Positions 7,368-16,358 of a DNA stretch of 30,881 nucleotides are shown piece by piece. Source of the stretch: RGIG990 sp045589455 (GTDB taxonomy: Bacteria > Verrucomicrobiota > Kiritimatiellia > RFP12 > UBA3636); NCBI GenBank assembly GCA_045589455.1, contig JAZNPC010000068.1, positions 1-30,881 of the forward strand. Reading direction: 5' to 3'. Made by a program: the position numbers and the translations under genes. The notes below the pieces were generated by a model. That model saw only the letters and a list, made by a program, of their open reading frames with translations. It searched no databases and was not told where the DNA came from. The first letter of the stretch is position 1, and every line of letters starts with the position of its first letter.

Positions 7368-10300
7368 CTATTCAAAGGTCTTTTCGTCGCCTGCTTTATA
7401 GCTTTCAGGATAAGACACAACAATCTTTACAAATTTAGTATCATCAACAGATGAATCAACATCCAATACAAGAAATTCATCGCCTTCTGCTTTAACACTA
7501 TCCGTTGCAGCAACCCATGTTGTCTCGCGTAGGTCTGTCACAACAAATGGTGTGTAGTAAGCCCCCTTAACTGGGTTTGTTATTGTGATAGAGAATATCT
7601 GGCTATCTCCGGCTCCAGCAAAACCAAGACCTGAACCAGTAGAAGAACCAATTTGAGGAATTGTTAGAACAATATCATCATCTTCTTCATCTTCAATTAC
7701 GGTATCGTAATATAATCCACTGAAATTACCGATAGCACCTTTTCCTGTAAATCCTAATTTTGTAACACAATGTGCTGTGGAGCTAACAGGAAGCCAAATC
7801 GCACCTGTTGAGGCATCTTTATAAAGTTCACCATCAATAAATAGTTGTGCCTGAGGTCCTAAATCTGAAGAATAGTCAAACTCAATCTGATAGTCATACC
7901 ATTTGTCTTCAGCCAAGGCAGGTCCAGTCAGTTGAATCCATGCTCCATTACAATAGACAAATGGATAAAGATTATCACCAACATATTTAAAAACAACAGC
8001 ATATTGGACACCAGCCGGCGGCACTTCAAGTTTTGTTGCCGCAACAAACTTTGCACGACCAATTATGCGTGCATCCTTACCTAATTTAGAAGGCTCTGTT
8101 GGCTTATAGATTAAAGGAACAGTAGAACTATTATTAAGCTCCAAATACTTTTCTCCATTCACATTAACCAACTCAGTTGCATCCTCTGAAGATTTAATCC
8201 ATTCACCTCCAGGGCTTGTGACCTCGCTAACATTTGTCCAAGAGGCACCTACATTGTAGCCTTCATCCTCAAATTTAACATCAAACCAGCCATCAACTGC
8301 TTGAGCAACGAAGCTACCAAGCTTTGTAGTTCTTACATTACTATCATCCGTTGCACTAAGAACAAATCTATATGAATACGTCTCACCTACTGATGTTGGG
8401 AGATTATAAGAATATGCCACTTTTTCAGAAACATTTTTCCATTCCTCGACCTTATTATCCCCTAAATAGAGAGCCAAATCGGCTGGCGAATCAATCCAAT
8501 CCACACTAATAGAAATCGATGCATTATTACCATCATCAGAAACTGTTGTTGATGGAGCATCCAGTGCAAGTGGGAATCTAAATGTGGTAATTGAAATATT
8601 TGAGGTGGTTTGCTTTCCGTTTGACCCTTTTACAACAATCTCGCAGGTGTACTCTGTTAATTCATCAAGGTTATCAAATGAGAAGCTAAAATCTCCCAAT
8701 TTATTAAGAGAAGCTGTTACTTTGTCACCAGTATTGAGTGTTGCAATAGCTGTAACAGAAGAAGAACCAACCCCCATATCGGTTAATGGCAATGTAAACG
8801 ATATTGCATTATAGGTGATATCACTCACAATTGGAGATGCCACCACAGGTGCCGTATATTCTAATGTATTAAAAGAGGTCGTTTCTGTGGTAGTTGAGAT
8901 AGAATTGTCATTTACCAATATAGCACGAACATAAAACACTCCATTATCGTGCAATCCAGAAACATTAATTTCACTTGTGCTATCAGAAACCGCTCCTACA
9001 TCAATATCAGCAATTAAGGAAGAAAAATCGCTGAACTCAGAAACCTGAAGAGTTACATCAACAGCATTGCAATCGATACCAAAATCGGTAATAGACAATC
9101 CAATCCTTGCGGTAGTATATTCCGCATTTATCACATTTATTGATGCAGCTGGGGCTGTAGCTGCATTAGTTTTAAAGTCAACCTCTGCAGAAGAGCTTTC
9201 TGATTGAGCATTAGTGATTGTCACTACAGCCTTATAGCCTGTATTATATGAAAGCTCATAAGGTGTGGTAAAAGCAATTGTTTTTGTTTCTGTGATATTC
9301 TCCTCTATAGTATACGACTTGACCAAATTTCCATTTAAATCAAAAATCTCAAGCATAACATCAGCAGATTCTCCAGCACCAATAGAGCTTACAACTATAG
9401 AGAAGCTTGCATCGCGATAGCCCACTGAAGTAAGAGCAAGATTTATTTCAGGAGTAGTTAATGACTCTGCCACAGTATATGTAGCGACATCACTCCAGAC
9501 ATCATAGCCAGTGCGCTCATTTATCAAGCGTGCGATCACATAAATCTTTTCACCAGGAATCATATCAACATTTGAAACGATGCATTCTTGAGCTTGCTCA
9601 CCAATTTGAACCATTGATGAGTAGCCCTCATTCGTCCATGCTTCTGTATCAAATGATGAAAGAGGGATATTTGATGAATATAGCTTTAGGACAGAGTCTG
9701 AATCTACCGCCTTTGTTGTCACATTAGCAACTAAATCTAGACCTACCCTGCTAACAAATGGATTCAATTCAACTAGAACAGGGACATTTGAGCGAGTTCT
9801 TAAAATATGAACACCATTATCAGGTGTACGAAGGGTTGACCAATCCGATTCATTGGATGTACTGGTTATGCCATTTGTATTCCACCCAAAGCCCATAGTA
9901 TAGCTCTTCCATTGGTTATTGCCAGCCCCAGAAGGTCCTTTACCGCCAGTCCAATCAAAGACATAAACTTCAATTGGCAGCCAACCTGTTTCCGTTGGTG
10001 TAAAGCTTCCCGTGCCATATCTTGAATAGTTGCTATTTTCAAATATCTTTTGGTCATTGATAAACAAAGTTGAACCATCATCAATAATTGATGCAAAATT
10101 ATATGTTACGCCTGCCTCAAAATACATTTCGCCAAAATAGGCATAAGTTGTATTATTGCCCCACTTCCATTCTTTACCTGAATATGGGTTCACATAGCGA
10201 TTTGTAAGGGAGTTACTGTCCTGGATATCCGCCATAACAGTTCCAGGTGTTACATCTATTACCGATTGATCTAATGAGTTAAAATCACATCCATAATCTG

Positions 10301-13262
10301 GTAATTTACCTTGTGCACAAGTATATTTAACTTGAGTTAAGCCAGAAATATAAGAGCCTTGATTTATTCCTAACGACTCCAATGCGGGCATTGTGATATT
10401 AGGCATTTCAATTTTAGTAGAATAGCCTAAATTATTTTTTATTATTGCATCAACGCGATATGTTATTTCAGAAGACATTCCAAAAACATTAAACGAATGT
10501 TTTCCTAACGAAGAAATAACATCTGAGCTCCAAGAAATTGTGGGCAATGCAGAAATTGTAGGGGTTAGCACAAGGCTAATAGAAGCAGAAGAACATCCTT
10601 CCCCTAGATTAGAAACATCGATAGTAAGTGTTGCATTATTTTCATCAACAGGAACAAGCTCAGCCGTGCAATCTGGTGCAATAGGATCTATTTTAGTTGT
10701 GACAGATGCTTTACGAGTAATAGTGGACTCGCCAGCAACCAAAGTTACTTGGCAGTAATATTTAGTATTTGGCTGCAAGCCTGTAAAAATATTTGTAATA
10801 GTTGTTGGTGCTTCGGTAATAGTAGCCGTTTTCACATCAACAGGGTTTGAGAAATCTTCTTTATCTGAAACCACAATAGTTAGTTCTGCAGAATTAGATT
10901 CACCAATTGTTGGCACCTGCACAACAACAGAAGCAGAATTGTGGGACACCTCGTTAAAGCCAATAGTTGCATTAGCACTTTCAGGAGGCTCTGTGCTAAA
11001 TGTAATCATTTCTAATGGCTGAATATCTACATCGATTGCACCAGAGGTTACAGCATATTTCTGACCACCTACTACACGATAGATTTTATCAAATTCAGAA
11101 GAATTATTTGTGAATTTAACATTTTGCTTCTTAAACTCCTTTGTTGACGTGTTGATAATTGCAAAGAAGGTTCCACTCTCCTCTGTATCCCAACGGCGAA
11201 CAGTGAGCTCAGCACCCCAATATCCTCCAGAGACAACAGTACTTTTTGTTGCTGGCAATGCTAGAAAATTCTGATTAAACTCTCGCACAGGCTTAGCATT
11301 GTTTCTTCCTAAATCATAACCGAACAAATATCCAATCATTGTTGGATCACATATAGCCATAGACCAAAGCTCAGAAAGCATGCAGCCGCGACCTGCTTTT
11401 TCAAAATCAGCTGTATAATAGCCTAAGATGTGAGTGCCATTTTCATCTTTCAAAGCATTTTCATTTAGTGAATGATGGCGAACAAAGAATAGGTCATCAG
11501 AAGAGTTACGCCATGCTTTATCATAGCCACCTACAACCGTGTAAACGCGGTTGAACGGATATGTCAAACCAACATTCTTTAAATTTGCATAATTCTGTGG
11601 GTCATCTGTTGGAGTTGTATGGAAAAACTCATAATTACCCCAAGTTGGCCATTCTCTCTTCAAGCAATATTCATTATAATTCCATGTAGCATCACCCACA
11701 CTGATAGCGGACTCACCTGTTACCTTTGCCCATGTATCATTATTTGCCACATTACCACCCCACCAGTTATATGCATACTCACCTGTTTCTGCAGGGCATG
11801 AGGTATAGAAGGATTTTGCATTTGCCACACCATTCTCCTCAAGATATTTTTGCATCTCATTGAAGAACTCTACACGCTTTAGATACCACCAAGCCATATA
11901 TTCTTTATAGATATCTGAGTTCATTCCTTGATCAGCGATATAGCGACGTGTTACTGTGGCAGAGTCATACCCCTTTTCTTGGCAGAAAAGTGCAACTGTA
12001 TTCTCATGGAAGCTAACAGGCATCTGACCACGAGAGCGTACCCATGAGCCCAAGAAATTTGCTTTATCCTTAAAGCGAATAATTGTGCAATCAAGAACCT
12101 TCTTAAAATCTGCTATTGCTTCTGCTGAAGTAATGTCAACTAGGCAATCCTCCTGGTAAGTTTGATTATTAAACTTAGCGTCAGACTTTGTATCAATAAA
12201 CAAAGGCTTAACTAGTTTTTTATTACCCAAGCTATCCCATGCACCACGGCCACCAGCATATTCATAAAGAGGGAAAAGATTGTGTCCCTGCTCACCCATA
12301 ACAGTTACGACCTGCTCCCATAAGCCACGCATTTCATAATTATAATTCATCCACCCATCACCATAATTATTGTAAGCAGGATCCCAGTATTGACAATAAC
12401 CGAACTCTAGCAAGTCACGTGAATATGTATTGATACCGAGCACACTCATCAAGCGGCCCTTATTGCGATACCATTGAACAGGATCAGCAAAAGAGGCATG
12501 GCCACCATCGTCAGACATTTCTTCACGGAAGGTAACTACACGACGAGGTGTGTTACCCTTGGGATATGTAATTTTTGCTTTTAAATTTTCTTCATCATTG
12601 ATGTGATAGAGCTTAATTGACTTTATTGCAACACCATGTGAAGCCTTTTGATCCTCTTGGGGAAATAATGCAAAGGCAATATCGAAGCCTTCAACACTTG
12701 TATCCATGCGGAAGCCTTGTTCATTGTATGTAACAGCTTTTTCAACAAGGTACATCACTTGCTCTATTTTTTCGAAGCCCTGAGTCAATGGAATTTCATA
12801 GCTCTCAGGGAAATTCATCACATAAGGAGGAGAAAGAGCATCACCTACTGTGATACCAGTGTGAAAACCACGTCGTGTTGGTGCACCACGATTTATGATA
12901 GTTGAAGAGCGTGGAGCATCATCTGGATATTCTACAACAAACAAATATGGATCCGAAGGAACAAGATTTTTCCCTTTACCAATTCGCCAAGAGATATAAG
13001 CACTAGACTCATTACCATTTGATGTCTCGCTTGTTTTTACATGGTGCATCACAATACATGCTTGCCCAAGAATATTTGACACATAGGAACGCCCTGCGGG
13101 AAATTCACGGAAAGAATGTGTTGTATCTGTGGCACATTCAATTGAATCAACAAGAGTTAAATCACCATAGGTTTCAAGACCAGGAACAATCTCTGCTGTA
13201 GCAAAATTAAAAAAGATAGCACTTACAACAAGTGACAAACAAATCTTAAGGTTAAGTTTCAT
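7368..13262 (-). CDS. Giant secreted multidomain protein (novel core + FN3-like repeats + PA14 + LamG-like)
   Basis: A 1964-residue exported protein, start ATG 13262 (GGAGG 9 nt upstream; the frame continues to 13337 but that N-terminus is not signal-like). Residues 1-23 are a Sec signal peptide (cleavage near ATA-EI). Residues 33-760 form a core homologous along its whole length to the 813-aa lipoprotein at 17637-20078: shared blocks include EYPDD (111-115), FREEMSD (245-251), INTYSRDLLEFG (277-288), DITSAE, WVRSRGQMPVSF and PVREFNQNFLALPA (658-671). It looks like a glycoside-hydrolase-type barrel, but I cannot assign a family. Then two FN3-like units (765-960), a PA14-like domain (970-1140, DDGSTLFINDQKIF), about five FN3-like units (1165-1655), a concanavalin/LamG-like domain (1660-1855), an acidic EDEEDDD linker and a C-terminal beta domain (1865-1964). 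No sorting signal is evident. Probably polysaccharide binding or degradation. Confidence 0.85.
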   Translation of the reverse strand: MKLNLKICLSLVVSAIFFNFATAEIVPGLETYGDLTLVDSIECATDTTHSFREFPAGRSYVSNILGQACIVMHHVKTSETSNGNESSAYISWRIGKGKNLVPSDPYLFVVEYPDDAPRSSTIINRGAPTRRGFHTGITVGDALSPPYVMNFPESYEIPLTQGFEKIEQVMYLVEKAVTYNEQGFRMDTSVEGFDIAFALFPQEDQKASHGVAIKSIKLYHINDEENLKAKITYPKGNTPRRVVTFREEMSDDGGHASFADPVQWYRNKGRLMSVLGINTYSRDLLEFGYCQYWDPAYNNYGDGWMNYNYEMRGLWEQVVTVMGEQGHNLFPLYEYAGGRGAWDSLGNKKLVKPLFIDTKSDAKFNNQTYQEDCLVDITSAEAIADFKKVLDCTIIRFKDKANFLGSWVRSRGQMPVSFHENTVALFCQEKGYDSATVTRRYIADQGMNSDIYKEYMAWWYLKRVEFFNEMQKYLEENGVANAKSFYTSCPAETGEYAYNWWGGNVANNDTWAKVTGESAISVGDATWNYNEYCLKREWPTWGNYEFFHTTPTDDPQNYANLKNVGLTYPFNRVYTVVGGYDKAWRNSSDDLFFVRHHSLNENALKDENGTHILGYYTADFEKAGRGCMLSELWSMAICDPTMIGYLFGYDLGRNNAKPVREFNQNFLALPATKSTVVSGGYWGAELTVRRWDTEESGTFFAIINTSTKEFKKQNVKFTNNSSEFDKIYRVVGGQKYAVTSGAIDVDIQPLEMITFSTEPPESANATIGFNEVSHNSASVVVQVPTIGESNSAELTIVVSDKEDFSNPVDVKTATITEAPTTITNIFTGLQPNTKYYCQVTLVAGESTITRKASVTTKIDPIAPDCTAELVPVDENNATLTIDVSNLGEGCSSASISLVLTPTISALPTISWSSDVISSLGKHSFNVFGMSSEITYRVDAIIKNNLGYSTKIEMPNITMPALESLGINQGSYISGLTQVKYTCAQGKLPDYGCDFNSLDQSVIDVTPGTVMADIQDSNSLTNRYVNPYSGKEWKWGNNTTYAYFGEMYFEAGVTYNFASIIDDGSTLFINDQKIFENSNYSRYGTGSFTPTETGWLPIEVYVFDWTGGKGPSGAGNNQWKSYTMGFGWNTNGITSTSNESDWSTLRTPDNGVHILRTRSNVPVLVELNPFVSRVGLDLVANVTTKAVDSDSVLKLYSSNIPLSSFDTEAWTNEGYSSMVQIGEQAQECIVSNVDMIPGEKIYVIARLINERTGYDVWSDVATYTVAESLTTPEINLALTSVGYRDASFSIVVSSIGAGESADVMLEIFDLNGNLVKSYTIEENITETKTIAFTTPYELSYNTGYKAVVTITNAQSESSSAEVDFKTNAATAPAASINVINAEYTTARIGLSITDFGIDCNAVDVTLQVSEFSDFSSLIADIDVGAVSDSTSEINVSGLHDNGVFYVRAILVNDNSISTTTETTSFNTLEYTAPVVASPIVSDITYNAISFTLPLTDMGVGSSSVTAIATLNTGDKVTASLNKLGDFSFSFDNLDELTEYTCEIVVKGSNGKQTTSNISITTFRFPLALDAPSTTVSDDGNNASISISVDWIDSPADLALYLGDNKVEEWKNVSEKVAYSYNLPTSVGETYSYRFVLSATDDSNVRTTKLGSFVAQAVDGWFDVKFEDEGYNVGASWTNVSEVTSPGGEWIKSSEDATELVNVNGEKYLELNNSSTVPLIYKPTEPSKLGKDARIIGRAKFVAATKLEVPPAGVQYAVVFKYVGDNLYPFVYCNGAWIQLTGPALAEDKWYDYQIEFDYSSDLGPQAQLFIDGELYKDASTGAIWLPVSSTAHCVTKLGFTGKGAIGNFSGLYYDTVIEDEEDDDIVLTIPQIGSSTGSGLGFAGAGDSQIFSITITNPVKGAYYTPFVVTDLRETTWVAATDSVKAEGDEFLVLDVDSSVDDTKFVKIVVSYPESYKAGDEKTFE

Positions 13263-13291
13263 ATATAATGCCTCCAAAACAATGTAATCAA

Positions 13292-13321
13292 ATAATATCA
13301 AATTTTGACTTATTTCAACAA
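13292..13321 (-). promoter_or_regulatory. Putative promoter of the giant secreted protein gene
   Basis: On the minus strand TTGTTG (13316-13321) and TATTAT (13292-13297) with an 18-nt spacer lie about 30-60 nt before the ATG at 13262, leaving a short leader that carries the GGAGG ribosome site. The match is moderate in AT-rich DNA. Confidence 0.35.
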
Positions 13322-13359
13322 GAAAAAAAACATACACAGATTTTCACGGATTTGTGTGT

Positions 13360-13451
13360 TTCAAGAACACGAATGGACACGGATTGGGTTGGGTTGTAGA
13401 GGGTGATGGCTAGAAGTGCGAGGTTCAAGAACACGGATGGACACGGATTGG
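13360..13451. repeat. Direct repeat of a 28-bp 'CACGGAT' unit
   Basis: TTCAAGAACACG(A/G)ATGGACACGGATTGG occurs at 13360-13387 and 13424-13451 (27/28 identical), separated by a GATGGCTAGAAGTGCG word that is also found beside the composite repeats elsewhere in the window. Confidence 0.75.
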
Positions 13452-13690
13452 CACGGATGATGGATTGTGGGGAGGCTCACGCCCCACGCAGAGACGCAAA
13501 GACGCAGAGATTGAATGAGGAACGCTGGCGCTTGGGTTCTAGGATATCGGAGCAGCGTGCTTTAGCGCGCATTGTGCGGGGTGTGGTGGGAAAATGCGGG
13601 AGGAGCGCAATGCTATCGCAATTGCTAATGCATCCCCCGTAACCGAAAGAAGTGAGCGCGCCAAATGGGCGCTGTCTTTTTGAAATCCGA
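13452..13690. other. Intergenic repeat debris, no gene seen
   Basis: Contains a short CGCAGAGACGCAAAGACGCAGAG tract (about 13488-13510) and degenerate GC-rich words, then AGCGCGCCAAATGGGCGCT followed by TCTTTTTG (13652-13680), a weak plus-strand terminator-like hairpin. The 79-codon open frame crossing the area from 13403 is made of repeat sequence and has no credible start signal. Confidence 0.45.
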
Positions 13691-15073
13691 TTAGTGCTGG
13701 ATTAATTTAATGTCTTTCCACTTTTCATTATGCCAACGAACCATGAAAATTATACCAAGAGCGGCGATATAAACAGCCATCCATGCCCAACACCAAACAA
13801 TACCTAAATTGTACTTGAAAATAATGAGTTCTCCTGGCATCCAGAATAACCATGCACACAAAAGCAACCAAACCATGACAAACTTTGTGTCGCCCACACC
13901 CTTGAGGCTTCCAATAAAGATGATATTGGCAGTATCAAAAACACCCCAAATAGCCATGATCAACATCAACTGACGGCCAAGTCCAACTAACTCCTCAAGT
14001 GTAAAACCACAGTTATTTGGCATAAATAATCCAATCAATGGGCGTGGGAAAGATATAAAGACAATTGCCATTATTGTCATATAAATTAGACCTAGTCTCA
14101 AGCCAGACCAGCCACTCTTTTTAGCTACCTTATCATTGCCCGCACCTTTGTGCTGTGCAACAACAATTGATGTGGCATGACCAAAGCTCAACAATGGAGA
14201 AAATGCCAAATTATTTAAGCTAAATGCCACATTATTAGCAACTGCTTCTACCTCAGGAAGCTTTGCTATTAGAAGCAAAAACAAAGAGAAGCAGGCATGA
14301 TCCAAAAACATTTGAATGCCAGATGGTGCACCAAACTTTAATAAGCTCTTAAAGGCTTGTGGTCTAAATTTAAATACTTCACGAAATCCCAACTCTCTCA
14401 CAAGCTTATCTGTTAGCATCCATACAAACTGAATTACACAAGGGATAGCACTAGCAATAATTGTTGCAATTGCAGCACCACGAATACCTGTCAAATGCTC
14501 AGGGATACCACATTTACCAAAAATAAAGATATAGTCCAAAATAATATTTGCTGTGCAACCAATTACCTGAGCAATAACATTAGGCTTAAGGCGACTCTGT
14601 CCTGTAAAGTAGCCACCAAGAGCATAGTTTAGGCCAATAAATACACCACCAAGCATCATCCAGCGGAAATACACCTTAAAGGCTTTCATTAGCTCTGGAC
14701 CATAGCCAAACAAGGTAATAATATATTCACCCAAAGGAATCATTAGCAAATAGATAGGCACTGAACCTACTGCTAGCCACATACCTTGCACTGCTGAAAA
14801 AATGCAATTCTCTTTTCTACCAGCACCAAAGTTTTGCGCCACAAATGTATTGGAATATGCCACAACAAAGGTTATGATGCTTAGCAATGTGAATGACAAT
14901 ACAGCACTAGGCATTGCAGCATTGATTGCTACTGTGCTGTGCTTAGACAAAAACAATCTATCCGAGAACTGCATAATTGTTATTGCAGAACCATTAATAA
15001 TTAGAGGCAATGCAATTGCCAATACCTCGCCAACGCTGCCTGGCTTATGTTCTTTTTTCTTAAACAAGCTCAT
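13691..15073 (-). CDS. MATE family efflux transporter
   Basis: A 460-residue inner-membrane protein of the multidrug and toxic compound extrusion family, which exports cationic drugs or metabolites using Na+ or H+ gradients. The expected pattern of about 12 hydrophobic segments in two halves is visible: it begins after KPGSVGEVLAIALPLIINGSA with the family-typical Pro in TM1, then MQFSDRLFLSKHS, the QNFGAGRK loop (a usual MATE (A)Q(N/A)xGAG motif), LGGYFTGQSRLKP between the halves' TMs, GIRGAAIATIIAS, and a second-half VAQHKGAGNDK repeat of the QN-GAG loop. The ATG at 15073 has AGGAA 5 nt ahead. It is on the minus strand, 149 bp after alr with a TTG-rich repeat between, so co-transcription with alr is uncertain. 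Substrate cannot be told from sequence; NorM-, DinF- and MatE-like members share these motifs. Confidence 0.92.
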   Translation of the reverse strand: MSLFKKKEHKPGSVGEVLAIALPLIINGSAITIMQFSDRLFLSKHSTVAINAAMPSAVLSFTLLSIITFVVAYSNTFVAQNFGAGRKENCIFSAVQGMWLAVGSVPIYLLMIPLGEYIITLFGYGPELMKAFKVYFRWMMLGGVFIGLNYALGGYFTGQSRLKPNVIAQVIGCTANIILDYIFIFGKCGIPEHLTGIRGAAIATIIASAIPCVIQFVWMLTDKLVRELGFREVFKFRPQAFKSLLKFGAPSGIQMFLDHACFSLFLLLIAKLPEVEAVANNVAFSLNNLAFSPLLSFGHATSIVVAQHKGAGNDKVAKKSGWSGLRLGLIYMTIMAIVFISFPRPLIGLFMPNNCGFTLEELVGLGRQLMLIMAIWGVFDTANIIFIGSLKGVGDTKFVMVWLLLCAWLFWMPGELIIFKYNLGIVWCWAWMAVYIAALGIIFMVRWHNEKWKDIKLIQH

Positions 15074-15118
15074 AATTTCCTAAATATTCCTAAAATCACA
15101 CCCTAAAACACCATCATC

Positions 15119-15222
15119 TATTGGTTGTTGATTCTTGACTATCGTATTGCTGATTGTTGGCTGTTGGATGTTGATTGCTGGTTGCTGTATCGTTTCTACT
15201 GTCTGTTGGTTGTTGTATTGTT
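15119..15222. repeat. TTG-rich short repeat array
   Basis: About 100 bp of degenerate repeats of GTTGATTGTTG / GGTTGTTGTATTG between alr and the MATE gene, running up to the alr stop codon. It is related to 150-199 next to nfo; both sit immediately 3' of a minus-strand gene. Confidence 0.65.
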
Positions 15223-16344
15223 TTAAATAAGATTTCTTACTGTTCTAGAACCTATGGCACAAAGAACCTCATAAGGGTGAGTACCCTTTAAATTAGCCCA
15301 ATCCTCAATGGTTATAGAATGTGCTCCAGATGTGCCGATGCAAACAACCTCATCCCCTGCTTTAGCCGTAGGAAGCTGCTCCAATGAAACCATTGTATAA
15401 TCCATACAAACTCTTCCAAGCACAGGACATAAAACTCCATTAATCAATAAAGAGCCACGGTTTGACAATGCTAAAGGCAACCCATCTGCATAACCTGCTG
15501 CAACCACACCTATAAGCATATCGCGTGGGCAGGTATAGGTGCGACCATAGCCAATTGTACTACCAGCCTTTACTAATTTAACCTGACCCAACTGTGTTTT
15601 AATAGAAAGAACTGGCTTTAAATCTAGTGCTCTCTTACCAACCACATCAAAGGAACCATATAAATTTATTCCTGTGCGTACATGCGTAAATGGAGCTCGG
15701 CACGCCTCTGGGAGATTGTTGATAGCATCGCTATTGGCAATATGACGCCATGCTATATTTATGTTGTTCGCTTCAAGCTCTAAAAGCACCTTCTTATATA
15801 GCTCTATTTGCTCTAGACTCCCCTCATCCCCTTCATATGCCTGTGGAAAATGGGAGAACATACCTACGAGCTCTATATTCTCAAGCTTGGCGCAACGTAA
15901 GATATCTTCTACACAGCTTCGTGCATCAAACCCTACACGGCTCATACCAGTATCAAGCGCAATGTGGCAGTGTGCCTTACAGCCTAAACGCTTTGCAACA
16001 GCATCATATTGCTTTGCCTGCTCATAATCGCACAATGGGATATGAAAACCATTTTCTATTGCAGCTTCAACTTCATCAGGAAGAAGCGTTCCTAGAATAA
16101 GCTTTATGCAAGGTAAATCAGCAATTGCCACTGCCTCCGCTAACTCTGCAACCGCAATTGCACTTGTCCCCTCTTGAACTAATAGCTTTGCGATTGCTTC
16201 AACGCCAAGACCATATGCATTTGCCTTAAGCACGGAAATTACCCCAAGTGGAGCAACAGCAGAACTAATCTTGTGATAGTTCTCCTTTAAAACATCCGAT
16301 GATATATCAACACGTACTCTTCCTTGCACCAAACCAGCAGACAT
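15223..16344 (-). CDS. alr: Alanine racemase
   Basis: PLP-dependent enzyme interconverting L- and D-alanine, supplying D-alanine for peptidoglycan. The 373-residue length and fold-type III layout are normal. The PLP lysine is K40 in VLKANAYGLG; Y44 follows. HIALDTGMSRVGF (127-139), MFSHFPQA (162-169), ANSDAI (203-208), RTGINLYG (223-230) and the catalytic tyrosine Y266 in TIGYGRTY are intact, as is RVCMDYTMV (311-319) of the substrate site. The ATG at 16344 has AGGTG 6 nt ahead. It begins only 14 bp after the GH28-like gene, so the two are probably one transcript, an unusual partner for a cell-wall gene. No murF or ddl is nearby. Confidence 0.95.
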   Translation of the reverse strand: MSAGLVQGRVRVDISSDVLKENYHKISSAVAPLGVISVLKANAYGLGVEAIAKLLVQEGTSAIAVAELAEAVAIADLPCIKLILGTLLPDEVEAAIENGFHIPLCDYEQAKQYDAVAKRLGCKAHCHIALDTGMSRVGFDARSCVEDILRCAKLENIELVGMFSHFPQAYEGDEGSLEQIELYKKVLLELEANNINIAWRHIANSDAINNLPEACRAPFTHVRTGINLYGSFDVVGKRALDLKPVLSIKTQLGQVKLVKAGSTIGYGRTYTCPRDMLIGVVAAGYADGLPLALSNRGSLLINGVLCPVLGRVCMDYTMVSLEQLPTAKAGDEVVCIGTSGAHSITIEDWANLKGTHPYEVLCAIGSRTVRNLI

Positions 16345-16358
16345 AAAGCACCTATTAA

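Noticed and set aside
7041..7401. Small frames on both strands (83 and 80 aa) around the hairpin element
   Set aside because: They cover the hairpin repeat, the plus-strand one runs through the terminator into the giant gene, and neither has protein-like composition or start signals.
13263..13337. N-terminal extension of the giant protein by 25 residues
   Set aside because: The internal ATG at 13262 has GGAGG upstream and begins a normal signal peptide; the extension would cover the likely promoter.
13652..13680. Hairpin plus TCTTTTTG as terminator of the MATE gene
   Set aside because: The T-run is on the plus strand, but the MATE gene is on the minus strand; no plus-strand gene is upstream.
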